DNA of 64,000 nucleotides from Candidatus Peregrinibacteria bacterium (GTDB lineage Bacteria; Patescibacteriota; Gracilibacteria; UBA1369; 2-02-FULL-48-14), in assembly GCA_018658105.1 (NCBI GenBank), contig JABHVW010000006.1, positions 94,244 through 158,243 on the forward strand, written 5' to 3'. The notes beneath the pieces are model-generated. The model was not told the DNA's origin. It searched no databases and saw only the letters and a list, made by a program, of their open reading frames with translations. Position 1 is the first letter of the stretch. The number at the start of each line of letters is the position of its first letter. Below are positions 8,874 to 19,523 of this stretch, piece by piece. The position numbers were made by a program, and so were the translations under genes.

Positions 8874-8901
8874 TTGACAGCCAGCACGAAAGTGCTACAG
8901 T
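8874..8901 (+). promoter_or_regulatory. promoter TTGACA-16-TACAGT with AGCAC-GAAA-GTGCT inverted repeat in spacer
   Basis: TTGACA 8874-8879, TACAGT 8896-8901, palindrome 8883-8896. Confidence 0.55.
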
Positions 8902-8910
8902 TGCATTAGT

Positions 8911-10743
8911 ATGCCTAGAGATAAATTTGGTGAAAACTTACTATTTGGAAATCCATACCCCGGGGGTTCAGATTCGGGTTACGCGCTAAAACAACTACGT
9001 GATCAATCTGCAACTTTGAAGCGTATTGCAGATCAAGGCGCTCGAACTGGCGGTACGACTGGTACTGAATTAAGTGTAAATGCTGATTCAATAGCTAGAG
9101 AATTAGCTCCTGGCATAGAAGCAATGCAAAGGCAGGGAGATGTTATGAATAGAGGGCTTTCAGGTGTTGAAGGTGCAGTTCAAGGCGTTTCACGCGATCT
9201 TAGAGATGGTTTGTCTGGGGTTGCCGGTGGCTTAACTCACCTTGGCCATGGCGTTGAAAGACTTGGCACTCAAATGGCCCTAAGCCAGAGTGCTATTAAA
9301 GCAAGTATTGAATCATCAATTATATCTCAGGCACAGCTACTTGGTGCGCAGCGGATTACAAATGATCGTTTATTCCAAATGATGCAAGTTGCAATTGCTG
9401 CTACCTATGAACTTGCTGGAATCCGTGAAGGTGTTGAAGGTGTTAGAGGTGATTTGAGTGGATTGAGGGGTGATTTTTCTAGTGGTATTGCGAGAGTGCG
9501 TGCAGATCTTGGTGTGCAGGCAGAGCTGTCTAGAGAAGGAAATCGTACCTTAGGTGAGATAAGTGGTAGTTTGGGAGGAATGGGAGAGACTTTAGATGAT
9601 ATCTTATTTACTGGTCAAATGAATGGATCTGTTCTTTTAGACATTCGTAATGATATGAGGTTGGCAGCAAAGCTCAAGGTGCTAGAGAGGGCACCTGATT
9701 ATCATTCAGTCGTATCGATAGCACAAAGCATGCTTGATGCTGGTGAAATTGATAGGAATAATATGCACCTACTATCTGCACACATAACTGGGCCTGATAA
9801 AAGTGAAATGTTAGATGCTTTACAGAGGGAGCCAAGTATTGTTCAGCGAGTAACTCAACCTCAGCAGAGAGCATTGGATTCTCTAAATGCAAATTTACAA
9901 CGCCTAAGAAGGCAATTATCAGATACAAGAAGGGTTCTTGGTAGTACTATAAGTGATGCTATTGGTGCAAAGTCAAGAATAACTAGAGCTCAAGCTGAAG
10001 TAGATAGGAAATTAACCTGGGGGGAAATATTGTCAAAGCCACCTGGCGTAAGTGCTATGGGCTTTTCAGAATTTTCTTCGTTACAATTTTATTTCCCACG
10101 AAAAGATGGGCCAAAAAACTACCACACATATCATGGATGGGTTGTGAGAATGCGCCAAATGAGAGCCTTGAAACGTGCAAAAGAATCCTTGAAAAAGCAT
10201 GAGCGTTCTAAGAGAGATTATGAATCAGGAATAGCTCAAATTGAATGGGAAATTGCATCATGTGAAAGGCAGATTTCTGCTGCGACTCGTGAGCTTAATC
10301 AACAAATTCAAGATTTTCAAGGAACTCCCGCTAGATATGCAAGGCGACCTGTAAGCAAAGCAAGGCAGGTGCCATCTAGGACTCCTCCCAAAAAAGAACA
10401 GCCTGTTGCCAGATCAGCACCACCTATTGAACCAGAGCCTAAAGCTGATAGCCTCGTATGGACTGTGGCTGATTACAACAGTGTTGCAAGTCTAGCTGTG
10501 GAGATTCCAATTTCTATGCAGACACCTGTTAATGAGCCTGAACAAGTTGCAAGTGTTAATCCGCCGCCGCCAAGTAGACGTCGTTCCCGTAGATCACGGC
10601 CACCTGTGCCAGTACCTGAAAAAGTCATAAGAGCTGATGGCCATGAAAGTGCCGAGGCTGCTGATTTTTGGCAGTCTGTAAGAGAACATTCTGCAAAGAA
10701 TCAGCCTCGAGGCTTGGGGAGAGGAAATAAATCTGATGACTAA
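8911..10743 (+). CDS. large coiled-coil protein with Gly-punctuated repeats and Pro/Arg-rich C-terminus
   Basis: 610-aa ORF; GLSGVEGAVQGVSRDLRDGLSGVAGGLTHLGHGVERLG periodicity. Confidence 0.7.
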   Translation: MPRDKFGENLLFGNPYPGGSDSGYALKQLRDQSATLKRIADQGARTGGTTGTELSVNADSIARELAPGIEAMQRQGDVMNRGLSGVEGAVQGVSRDLRDGLSGVAGGLTHLGHGVERLGTQMALSQSAIKASIESSIISQAQLLGAQRITNDRLFQMMQVAIAATYELAGIREGVEGVRGDLSGLRGDFSSGIARVRADLGVQAELSREGNRTLGEISGSLGGMGETLDDILFTGQMNGSVLLDIRNDMRLAAKLKVLERAPDYHSVVSIAQSMLDAGEIDRNNMHLLSAHITGPDKSEMLDALQREPSIVQRVTQPQQRALDSLNANLQRLRRQLSDTRRVLGSTISDAIGAKSRITRAQAEVDRKLTWGEILSKPPGVSAMGFSEFSSLQFYFPRKDGPKNYHTYHGWVVRMRQMRALKRAKESLKKHERSKRDYESGIAQIEWEIASCERQISAATRELNQQIQDFQGTPARYARRPVSKARQVPSRTPPKKEQPVARSAPPIEPEPKADSLVWTVADYNSVASLAVEIPISMQTPVNEPEQVASVNPPPPSRRRSRRSRPPVPVPEKVIRADGHESAEAADFWQSVREHSAKNQPRGLGRGNKSDD

Positions 10744-10925
10744 TTGGTTGGTTAAGAATATCCCCACTTCGTGGGGATGCAGCTGTGTCGTCGTTCGGTC
10801 ATGGGTGAATGTGCTTTACACACTCCCCCGCGACTCTCACTCCTAACAGCCTTCGAACCTGACGGTTCGTATTTGCTGCGCAAACTACCAAATCAAAATA
10901 CCACCCTACGGGCGGAATTCTAATT

Positions 10926-11001
10926 TGGTACCCTGGGTAGGAATCGAACCTACGGCCAATAGCTTAGAAGGCTACTGCTCTATCCACTGAGCTACCAGGG
11001 C
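10926..11001 (-). tRNA. tRNA-Arg (TCT), CCA encoded
   Basis: GCCCTGG...CCAGGGT acceptor; anticodon loop CTTCTAA; T-arm GTAGGTTCGATTCCTAC. Confidence 0.95.
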
Positions 11002-11011
11002 ACGGTTCGTA

Positions 11012-11815
11012 TTAAAGCATTAACGCGACATAAAGGGAAGAGGCGGCAGCAGATACTGCATCGAAGTAGTCGGTGTTGTAATATAAGAAGATCTCGATTC
11101 CAAAGGCGATTGAGTTGTTTAGCATGTGGAATGCGACTGCAGTCCAGACTGATTTTGTGTGTTGGTAGACGAAATTTAGAAGTATACCCAAGAAGAAAAG
11201 TGGAATGAAACTGTTTAGTTGGAAATGGATAAGTGCGAATAAAAGTGCAGTTAAAATGCTCGCTAGCCAGGTGGACCAGGTTTTGCGGAATACTCTATAG
11301 ATGAATCCGCGGAAGAAAAGTTCTTCAAAAAATGGTGCTACGAAAACTATAAAAAATACTGCGATTATTAAGCCAATGTTGTCGCCGCCGAATAATGGCA
11401 GGTATGGATCTTGGGCTTCGTAACCTGGCAGTTCCACTTTTTGGGCGTTCATTATTGCTGCGAAAATTAGTGAGAAAACGAAATAGCAAATGTAGGTTAA
11501 TGCCACTGTGATTGCTAGTTTCGAGATTTTTACTTTTTGAAAGCCGAACTGCTTTAAATTTGCTCCGTATTTATCGATTACAAAAATCCATAATGGGAAA
11601 AACATAATTATGAATTGGAATCCGTATTGAATTAAAAATTGTATGCTCGGATGCAAGCCATCTACAAAGGTGACCACACTTGGAATGTAGTCGAAAACGC
11701 CGATAAAAATTGAATAAAGAATGATTGCAAATGCAAAAACCTTATTGAAATCACTGAAAACAAAGGGAGTTTCTTGCTCTATGACTGGCGGATTTGTTTG
11801 TGGCGTTGCTTCCAT
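11012..11815 (-). CDS. CPBP family intramembrane metalloprotease
   Basis: [19 protein letters not shown] plus ALIHFQ, multi-TM. Confidence 0.85.
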   Translation of the reverse strand: MEATPQTNPPVIEQETPFVFSDFNKVFAFAIILYSIFIGVFDYIPSVVTFVDGLHPSIQFLIQYGFQFIIMFFPLWIFVIDKYGANLKQFGFQKVKISKLAITVALTYICYFVFSLIFAAIMNAQKVELPGYEAQDPYLPLFGGDNIGLIIAVFFIVFVAPFFEELFFRGFIYRVFRKTWSTWLASILTALLFALIHFQLNSFIPLFFLGILLNFVYQHTKSVWTAVAFHMLNNSIAFGIEIFLYYNTDYFDAVSAAASSLYVALML

Positions 11816-11856
11816 ATCTCTCGCATTTTAGGCTAAGTTTTGCTAAATTGAAAGCC

Positions 11857-12891
11857 ATGATCGAAAAGAATCCACGTTTACAAACTACTAAGGTTCAGGT
11901 TCAAGAGGCAAAGAAAACTGCCGCGGATGAGCCTATTATTGAGAATGTTTTAAGGCCCAAAAGTCTTAAGGAATATATTGGGCAAAGTGGAATAAAGCGC
12001 AATCTGCAGGTATTTCTGCCGGCTGCTCGTAAAAGAAATGAGGCGATGGAACATGTTTTGCTGCATGGCCCTCCTGGTCTTGGTAAGACTACGCTTGCAT
12101 TTATTTTGGCGAGTGAAATGAATGTTTCGATCCGTACAACAAGTGGCCCGGCAATCGAAAGGCCTGGTGATTTGGCTGCCCTGCTGACTAATCTGCAAGA
12201 AAATGATGTTTTGTTTATAGATGAAATCCACAGGTTAAGGCCTGCTGTTGAGGAAATTCTATATAGCGCTATGGAAGATTATTGTTTGGATCTGGTTGTG
12301 GGCAAAGGGCCATCTGCTAGGAGCATGAGAATTTCACTGCCTAGATTTACTTTGATTGGCGCGACTACGAAGCTATCTTCCCTTTCGTCACCTCTTCGTG
12401 ACCGTTTTGGGAATGTCTTGAAACTTGAATTTTATACTGAAGAAAACATTAAAGAAATTATTTTGCGAAGTGCGAGTATTTTGAAAATTAAAATTAATCC
12501 GGATGCTGCTATGAGTTTGGCGAAATGTTCAAGGCGAACTCCAAGAATTGCAAATCGGCTTTTAAGACGAGCACGTGACTATGCAAATGTGCATGATCAG
12601 GAAACAATTAATTCTGAGATGGTGCTTGCGACTCTTGATCTGTTAGAGATTGATGAGCTTGGCCTGAATGCGACTGATAGAAAACTTTTGAGCCTGATTG
12701 CGGAGAAATTTAAGGGCGGCCCTGTTGGCATTTCTACCCTTGCTGCGGCGAGTCACGAAGAAGAAGCCACAATCGAAGAAATTTATGAGCCTTTTTTGAT
12801 GCAACTTGGCTTCTTAGAACGTAGCCCGAGAGGTAGACTTCTTACTGACAAGGTGTATAATCATTTGGCTCTTGACAAAACACACTTATGA
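11857..12891 (+). CDS. ruvB: Holliday junction DNA helicase RuvB
   Basis: [24 protein letters not shown], wHTH C-terminus; start refined to ATG at 11857. Confidence 0.95.
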   Translation: MIEKNPRLQTTKVQVQEAKKTAADEPIIENVLRPKSLKEYIGQSGIKRNLQVFLPAARKRNEAMEHVLLHGPPGLGKTTLAFILASEMNVSIRTTSGPAIERPGDLAALLTNLQENDVLFIDEIHRLRPAVEEILYSAMEDYCLDLVVGKGPSARSMRISLPRFTLIGATTKLSSLSSPLRDRFGNVLKLEFYTEENIKEIILRSASILKIKINPDAAMSLAKCSRRTPRIANRLLRRARDYANVHDQETINSEMVLATLDLLEIDELGLNATDRKLLSLIAEKFKGGPVGISTLAAASHEEEATIEEIYEPFLMQLGFLERSPRGRLLTDKVYNHLALDKTHL

Positions 12892-14129
12892 AAGCAAAAA
12901 ACATATTAATTCTGGCCCTTACTGCGGCAAGTTTACTACTTGTAGGCTGTACCGGTGCAGAGAACCGAGAACCTAGCTCTAGAAACTACGAAACCATAGT
13001 TGGTGAGTTCAAATCTCTAGCAGGAATTCGTGTTGATAAAAGTATTACTCACCTGTTCGAAGACGAAGATGGCAATATTTATTATGCCTTTTCAGAGAAA
13101 TATGATCTTGGACGAGAAGACAAGCAAAGCACTCGTGTTGAGGTTTATGGAGTCGTTTTAGCCTATGAAGACCTTGATAAAGATGTTTTTGAGGTGAGAA
13201 GAATCAGTGATATTCCAGAGGAAGAAATTGAAGAAATTGCTGTTGGCAATGAATCTTTCAAGAGTACGAGTATGGGCTTTTCATTTCAATATCCTGCTGA
13301 ATGGTCTCTGAGTAAATTTGTGGATTCAGTACGAATTGATGCGCCAAAAGTTGAGAATGAAGATGAAGATAATGAAGAAGGTGTTGAATTGGAGCTCGAC
13401 TATATGACTGCTGGAAAATTAGATCATTATGTAGAGTTATCAAATATCCTGACGCGTGACGCAGACATCCATGAATATGCGACTGCAAACTACCCCGATG
13501 CAACTCTTAGAGGGGAAGCATTTTTGGGTACTGACTCTCAATTTGCAATGCATTACGAAACGGCAAATGGAGATCTTCTCTATTTTATGCCAAGAAGTGA
13601 TGGTCAATTATTTGAGTTAAGCTTCTTTCATCCATCAGATGATGAAACAATGCTGGGTTATCATAAGAATGACTTTGCTAGATTACTGTCTAGCTTTAGA
13701 TTTATCCCATTTGAAACTGAGCTTGAAGTGTCGGATGAAGAAACTGAAGAAGTTGAAGACCCTGAAGTGGAGCCAGAACCAGAGCCAGCTGCCCCTATAT
13801 CTGATGTAGAGCAAGTTTCTGAAGATACCTATCACGAGTTTGAAAGCAGTCCGTTCAATTTTAAAATTTCATACCCGGCTTCTTGGTATTATAGCGGAGG
13901 TGCTGGTGGATATGACTTTAATCCAGATCCAATTGAAGATGAAGTAGATGCATTGCTTAGACTCGATTTGAATGCAAATAGCACTGAAGGTCGCTCAACT
14001 ATTGGCTCAACTGTCACTATTACAATTGAGCTCGATGGCCGCTACTACAGCATAAGTGGCCCTGCCGAATATGAAGAGGTGATCCAAGTTATGATTGACT
14101 CCATTACAGCCACCGAAGATGAAGAGTAA
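12888..14129 (+). CDS. lipoprotein, hypothetical
   Basis: Lipobox LLVGC; ATGA overlap with ruvB; two PsbP-like segments ([20 protein letters not shown]). Confidence 0.65.
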   Translation: MKAKNILILALTAASLLLVGCTGAENREPSSRNYETIVGEFKSLAGIRVDKSITHLFEDEDGNIYYAFSEKYDLGREDKQSTRVEVYGVVLAYEDLDKDVFEVRRISDIPEEEIEEIAVGNESFKSTSMGFSFQYPAEWSLSKFVDSVRIDAPKVENEDEDNEEGVELELDYMTAGKLDHYVELSNILTRDADIHEYATANYPDATLRGEAFLGTDSQFAMHYETANGDLLYFMPRSDGQLFELSFFHPSDDETMLGYHKNDFARLLSSFRFIPFETELEVSDEETEEVEDPEVEPEPEPAAPISDVEQVSEDTYHEFESSPFNFKISYPASWYYSGGAGGYDFNPDPIEDEVDALLRLDLNANSTEGRSTIGSTVTITIELDGRYYSISGPAEYEEVIQVMIDSITATEDEE

Positions 14130-14223
14130 TATAAGACTACTTTCCTGTTTTTGCGCAAAGCCTAATAGGTGAAAAACAGGTTGAAATTTGATATTATTAG
14201 ATGAACCTTTTAACACACGATTT

Positions 14224-16881
14224 ATGCCACAAGATCAATTTAATAAGTTTACTAAGGAAGCTAAGCAAGCTTTGATAGTCGCCCAAGAAGTCGCAAAGAA
14301 GACTGGGACTAGCTATGTAGGTACTGAACACCTATTAATCGGGATTCTTTCTCAAAAGAATTCTTTAGGCTCAAGTATATTGCAAAACTTCGGGGTAACT
14401 CTTGAAAATGTAAATCTTGTATTAAAAACTGTTGGCCGTACTCAAACGGCGCAAAGAAATGGTAAGTCACCTGGTGGCCTATCTGGATTTGCTAAGAAAG
14501 TTATTGAAGATGCAATTAAAAGTGCATCTGAGTTTTCGCATATGTTTGTGGGAACTGAACATCTTCTTTTCGCATTAGTTGCTCAAGATAATACTGCAGC
14601 GACTGTGATTTTAGAGAATATGAAAATTTCCCCTGAAGATGTTAGAAATGAGATCGTGCAGACATTCGATAGAATGTCACAAGGTGGAGCTGCAACTAGC
14701 ACTACTGGTGGAGCAGCGCCTGATGCTTCTGGGATGCCGTCTAATATGAATCCTTTGGAGTTCTTTTTAAATGGCCTGCAGGGAGTTCTTGCTGGCAATC
14801 CTGAGAATGGTAATAAAGAAAATACTTTTGATTCTAAAAAGAAAGATGGGAAGTCAAATACCCCTGCCCTGGACTACTTTACAACTGACATGCTCAAAGA
14901 GGTTCAAGAAGGTAAAATGGATCCTGTGATTGGCCGTGATAAAGAAATTGAACGTGCAATTGCAATCCTTCTAAGAAAAACCAAGAATAATCCAGTTTTA
15001 ATTGGAGATCCTGGTGTTGGTAAAACTGCCGTTGTGGAAGGCTTGGCTCAGAGAATCGTGAATGAAGATGTTCCTGATGCTATTTTAGATAAAAAGATCT
15101 TGAGCCTTTCAATGGCTTCTGTGGTTGCTGGAACGAAATATCGTGGTGAGTTTGAGGAAAGAATTAAACAGATTATTGAAGAGGCTTCTAGTCAGTCGAA
15201 TGTGGTGCTTTTCATTGATGAGCTGCACACTGTAATTGGCGCTGGAAGTGCTGAAGGAAGTCTAGATGCTGCGAATATTTTGAAACCTGCCCTTTCTAGA
15301 GGAAAGGTTCAACTTATTGGAGCTACGACAACTGCTGAATATAGAAAACATGTTGAGCAAGATGCTGCTCTTGAACGTCGTTTCCAATCTATAATGGTGG
15401 ACGAACCGAGCGAAGAAGATACTATTACGATCTTAAAAGGCCTAAGAGAAGCTTTTGAAAATCATCACAATTTGATTATTAATGATGATGCAATTGAGTC
15501 TGCTGTGAAATATTCAAAACGTTATGTAAATGACAGATTTTTGCCTGACAAAGCTATCGATCTAATTGATGAAGCTGCGGCATTAAAAGGTATGAAAGTT
15601 AAACCAGATAATGACAAAGTTAAAAAGTTTCAAAGGAAATTAAAGAAGATTGTTAAACAGAAAGAAACTGCTGTTACAGATCAAAATTATGAACTTGCGG
15701 CTGATTTAAGGCAACAAGAACTGCAAATTTCTGATCAAGTTGAAGAAGAAAAGAGTATTAAAATTCCTCGCGAAATGAGAGGAAGTATTTCTAGCGAAGA
15801 TGTTGCGAAGGTGATCTCACGTATGACTGGGGTTCCTGTTACAAAATTGGTAAAAGAAGATATTGATAAGCTGAAGGATCTTGAGAAAACTATGACTAAA
15901 CATGTGATTGGTCAGGAAGAAGCTATTAAAAAAGTTTCTACTGCGATTCGCCGTTCTAGAGTTGGAATTTCAAGTGAAAAAAGGCCTATTGCTTCGTTTA
16001 TTTTCCTAGGGCCAACTGGTGTAGGTAAAACTGAACTTGTGAAAACAATTGCTCGTGAAGTTTATAGCGATGAAGATGCTTTGATCAAAATTGATATGAG
16101 TGAGTTTATGGAAAGACATAATACTTCTCGACTAACTGGTACGACTGCTGGTTATGTTGGTTATGAAGAAGGTGGTCAGCTAACCGAAAAAGTTAGAAGA
16201 AAGCCTTACTCTGTGATTCTTTTCGATGAGATTGAAAAGGCACATCCAGATGTATTTAATTTGCTTCTGCAAATTCTTGAAGATGGTGTATTAACTGATG
16301 GTAAAGGGCGCAAAATTGATTTTACGAATACTATTATTATAATGACTTCTAATATTGGGGCTCGCCTACTAACTGAAAGTGCAGCATCGATTGGATTCCA
16401 ACTTTCATCTGATGAGATGGATACAGCGCTGGAGAATTTCGACCACAAAAAGGAAGAAGTTACAAAAGAGCTGAAAAAGTCTTTCAAACCTGAATTTTTA
16501 AATCGTGTAGATAATGTGATGGTTTTTCAACCTTTATCACATCAATCAATCAAGAAAATTGTTGCGATTCATGTTAGAAATCTTGATGAACGCCTTGATG
16601 ACAAAGAAATTACTCTTGATTTAACTACTGAGGCTTTAGATTTGCTTGCAACTTTAAGCACAGATCCTGAATATGGTGCTAGACCTGTTCGCCGAAAAGT
16701 TGAGGAGCTCATTGAAGATCCACTGGCTCATGGCTTACTTGAAGGTGATTTTGCTGAAGGTGATACCATTCAAATTGTGAAGAAAGGTGATCAAATTGTG
16801 CTGAAGAAAAAGGCACCTCAAGCAAAAAGGAAAACTGGTATAAAAAAGACTGCTGCAAAGAAGACGAAAAAAACTAAATAA
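14224..16881 (+). CDS. clpC: ATP-dependent Clp protease ATP-binding subunit ClpC
   Basis: Two Clp_N repeats, two Walker A sites ([16 protein letters not shown]), UVR-like motif; start refined. Confidence 0.95.
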   Translation: MPQDQFNKFTKEAKQALIVAQEVAKKTGTSYVGTEHLLIGILSQKNSLGSSILQNFGVTLENVNLVLKTVGRTQTAQRNGKSPGGLSGFAKKVIEDAIKSASEFSHMFVGTEHLLFALVAQDNTAATVILENMKISPEDVRNEIVQTFDRMSQGGAATSTTGGAAPDASGMPSNMNPLEFFLNGLQGVLAGNPENGNKENTFDSKKKDGKSNTPALDYFTTDMLKEVQEGKMDPVIGRDKEIERAIAILLRKTKNNPVLIGDPGVGKTAVVEGLAQRIVNEDVPDAILDKKILSLSMASVVAGTKYRGEFEERIKQIIEEASSQSNVVLFIDELHTVIGAGSAEGSLDAANILKPALSRGKVQLIGATTTAEYRKHVEQDAALERRFQSIMVDEPSEEDTITILKGLREAFENHHNLIINDDAIESAVKYSKRYVNDRFLPDKAIDLIDEAAALKGMKVKPDNDKVKKFQRKLKKIVKQKETAVTDQNYELAADLRQQELQISDQVEEEKSIKIPREMRGSISSEDVAKVISRMTGVPVTKLVKEDIDKLKDLEKTMTKHVIGQEEAIKKVSTAIRRSRVGISSEKRPIASFIFLGPTGVGKTELVKTIAREVYSDEDALIKIDMSEFMERHNTSRLTGTTAGYVGYEEGGQLTEKVRRKPYSVILFDEIEKAHPDVFNLLLQILEDGVLTDGKGRKIDFTNTIIIMTSNIGARLLTESAASIGFQLSSDEMDTALENFDHKKEEVTKELKKSFKPEFLNRVDNVMVFQPLSHQSIKKIVAIHVRNLDERLDDKEITLDLTTEALDLLATLSTDPEYGARPVRRKVEELIEDPLAHGLLEGDFAEGDTIQIVKKGDQIVLKKKAPQAKRKTGIKKTAAKKTKKTK

Positions 16882-17002
16882 GTCTCTTTACAGATTTGGC
16901 TTTCTTAAGTAGAATCTTCGGGCTGTTACTCTCAGTTCAAAGACACAGATGCACTGAGCGATATAGCAATTTAATACTAATTGTATCTGTGCACACTTAC
17001 TT

Positions 17003-18151
17003 ATGACTACAACTACAGTTGTAGATATGGACCAACTCCTTAAAGATTCACCAGATCTTATTTTACCGAAACCTGGTGAGCTTATTGATGGGAAAGTTCT
17101 ATCTATTGGAAAAGCTGCGATCATTATTGATCTTGGCGGGATTTTGACCGGTATTGTCGCTGGTCGAGAGATTAAAGATGCAATGAACACTGCAAATGAA
17201 TTAAATCCTGGTGATGATGTTACAACTTGTGTTCTTGAGACAGAAAATGAAGATGGGCTTGTTGTTCTTTCTTTGAGACGTGCTAGTCAAGAAAAAACTT
17301 GGGATAGATTCCTTAAAGCTTACGAAAATGACACTTCTATTGAAGTTGTGCCAAAAGAAGCTAACAAAGGTGGACTTCTACTCGACTTGGATGGGATTAA
17401 AGGATTTATTCCTGTTTCACAGCTTGCTCCACTAAATTACCCTCGTGTAAATGGTGCTGACACAGCTAAAATTCTTTCTCGTCTGCAACTTTTGATTGGA
17501 AAGAAGTTCAATGTGAAAATTTTGAATATTGATAAAGAAAATGGAAAGCTGATTCTTTCTGAAAAAGCTTCATATGCTGAAGAAAGATATAAATCTCTTT
17601 CTCTACTTAAGATTGGTGATACTGTTGATGCTGAGATTAGTGGAATTGTTAAATTTGGTATTTTTGCTGCCTTTAAAGGTCTTGAAGGACTTGTTCATAT
17701 TTCTGAAATTGCTTGGGGACACGTTGGAAATGCTCGTGACTTTGGTAAGAGAGGAGATAGCATCAAGGTTAAAATTATTGGAATTGACGGTGATAAGATT
17801 TCACTATCAATGAAGCAATTAACAGATGATCCTTGGAAAGATATTCAAAAGAAATATAAGATTAGCAAAACTGTTAAAACAAAGATTATTCGTTTGGCAC
17901 AGTTTGGAGCTTTCGTAGAGCTTGAAGGAGACATTAACGGTCTTATTCACAACTCAGAGATTCCAGGCGCACCAAATGACCCTGCTGATGTACTAGCGGT
18001 TGGTGAAGAGGTTAAAGCTCGTGTTATTGAAATCAATGAGAATGAGAAGCGAATTGGTCTTACTTTGATGCCAGAAGGCGAATCTCCATCTGAAAATGCT
18101 GCTATTGCAAAAGCTGCAGCAAAAGCAGATGAAGCAGCAAAAGCTGAATAA
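17003..18151 (+). CDS. rpsA: 30S ribosomal protein S1
   Basis: Four S1 domains (GKVLSIGKAAIIIDLGG..., EISGIVKFGIFAAFKGLEGLVHISEI). Confidence 0.92.
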   Translation: MTTTTVVDMDQLLKDSPDLILPKPGELIDGKVLSIGKAAIIIDLGGILTGIVAGREIKDAMNTANELNPGDDVTTCVLETENEDGLVVLSLRRASQEKTWDRFLKAYENDTSIEVVPKEANKGGLLLDLDGIKGFIPVSQLAPLNYPRVNGADTAKILSRLQLLIGKKFNVKILNIDKENGKLILSEKASYAEERYKSLSLLKIGDTVDAEISGIVKFGIFAAFKGLEGLVHISEIAWGHVGNARDFGKRGDSIKVKIIGIDGDKISLSMKQLTDDPWKDIQKKYKISKTVKTKIIRLAQFGAFVELEGDINGLIHNSEIPGAPNDPADVLAVGEEVKARVIEINENEKRIGLTLMPEGESPSENAAIAKAAAKADEAAKAE

Positions 18152-18169
18152 GACTAGCTGTAATATAAT

Positions 18170-18198
18170 AAAAGACCTCGCGTATGCGAGGTCTTTTT
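18170..18198. terminator. bidirectional intrinsic terminator
   Basis: AAAAGACCTCGC-GTAT-GCGAGGTCTTTTT. Confidence 0.9.
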
Positions 18199-18318
18199 GT
18201 TAATCTTTTTTCAATAGTGCTTGAGACTGAATTGCCGGAAAGGGGCAAATCCACGTATGGCAATGTAAGAAATTTCACTTCCCGACAATTCGGTTCCAAA
18301 CATCTATTTTTCAAAGAT
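18170..18318 (-). ncRNA. candidate structured small RNA
   Basis: Consensus promoter, 13-bp closing stem with compensating G-U pairs, CCA-UACG-UGG hairpin, ends at terminator. Confidence 0.6.
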
Positions 18319-18324
18319 CATATA

Positions 18325-18353
18325 ATTATAATACAAAACCCTTAACTTGTCAA
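18325..18353 (-). promoter_or_regulatory. perfect consensus promoter TTGACA-17-TATAAT
   Basis: rc TGTCAA 18348-18353; rc ATTATA 18325-18330; 17-nt spacer. Confidence 0.85.
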
Positions 18354-18354
18354 G

Positions 18355-19458
18355 ATGCAAAATGCCTTTTTTTCGCTTAGCTTAGCCATTGTAGTTTTTA
18401 TAGCCCTCGCCTTTTACATCAACAAGAAATTTGCTGAATTGCAAAAACCTCAAAATGATGATGCTCAAAAGCTAATGCTCGATTTGATTACGGGTTTGAG
18501 GCGTGATGTGCAAGATGGTCAAGGAGCAAGCCGAAAAGAGATGGACAGCAAGCTTTTAGGTATACAAAAAATGCTTTCAGAGCAGCAGAATGCAAGTACT
18601 CAAATGATGCAGAAGCAGTTTAAACAGAGTTCTGAGGTGATCAAAGAGGTTACAAAAAACCTGACACATTTGAAAGAAACTAACAAAAGGGTTGTTGATT
18701 TTGCTGGGCAAATGCAAAGCTTAGAAAATATATTGAAAAACCCTAAGCAACGTGGGATTTTGGGTGAATATGCGCTTGAAGCTCTACTTTCTAACCATTT
18801 ACATGGGAATTATGAAATGCAATATAAGATGGCGAACGGTGAAATAGTTGATGCAGCGATATTCTTCAACAATTTGATTATTCCGATTGATTCTAAGTTC
18901 TCTCTGGAGAAATATAATACGATGATGGAAGAAAATGATAAAATCCGTCGTGCACAAATTGAAAAAGAATTTAAGGCAGATGTTAAGAAGAGAATCGATG
19001 AAACGTCGAAATATATTCGCCCATCTGAGGGCACTACTGAATTTGCATTTATGTTTATTCCGGCGGAAGGCGTTTATTACAACCTGACAATTTATAGCGT
19101 TGGTGGAGCTAACGTAAATACTCGTAATTTGATTGAATATGCTTTTGAAAAACGTGTTGTTATAGTCTCCCCTAGCAGCTTTTTTGCTTATTTACAGACT
19201 GTTTTACAAGGAATGAAGGCTTTGAAAATGGGTGATAATTTGACTCAAACTTTGAAAGGTATTGAGGTTTTGGGTAAACATGTGAATGCTTATGAGGAAT
19301 ATATGAAAAAACTGGGTAAACATTTGGGCACGACAGTGAGCACTTACAACCATGCATCGCGTGAATTCAAGAAAATTGACAAAGATGTTTACAAGCTGAC
19401 AGAGGGTGCAACTGGCGGGAATATTGAGGTTGAAGTTTTGGAGAAGCCTGTGGAGTAG
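18355..19458 (+). CDS. rmuC: DNA recombination protein RmuC
   Basis: LENILKNPKQRGILGEYALEALL, PIDSKFSLEKY, SPSSFFAYLQTVLQG. Confidence 0.92.
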   Translation: MQNAFFSLSLAIVVFIALAFYINKKFAELQKPQNDDAQKLMLDLITGLRRDVQDGQGASRKEMDSKLLGIQKMLSEQQNASTQMMQKQFKQSSEVIKEVTKNLTHLKETNKRVVDFAGQMQSLENILKNPKQRGILGEYALEALLSNHLHGNYEMQYKMANGEIVDAAIFFNNLIIPIDSKFSLEKYNTMMEENDKIRRAQIEKEFKADVKKRIDETSKYIRPSEGTTEFAFMFIPAEGVYYNLTIYSVGGANVNTRNLIEYAFEKRVVIVSPSSFFAYLQTVLQGMKALKMGDNLTQTLKGIEVLGKHVNAYEEYMKKLGKHLGTTVSTYNHASREFKKIDKDVYKLTEGATGGNIEVEVLEKPVE

Positions 19459-19523
19459 ACTTTACTTCTAATCTGTTTTCCCCTAGGATGTGGTGGCTTT
19501 TTTAAGCTTAAAATAGATCATCA

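Noticed and set aside
10744-10925. Possible structured RNA between the 610-aa gene and tRNA-Arg (ATCCCCAC-TTC-GTGGGGAT; CGAACC-TGAC-GGTTCG)
   Set aside because: Several perfect small hairpins, but no promoter, clear terminator or match to tmRNA/SRP/RNase P motifs; could be palindromic intergenic repeats.
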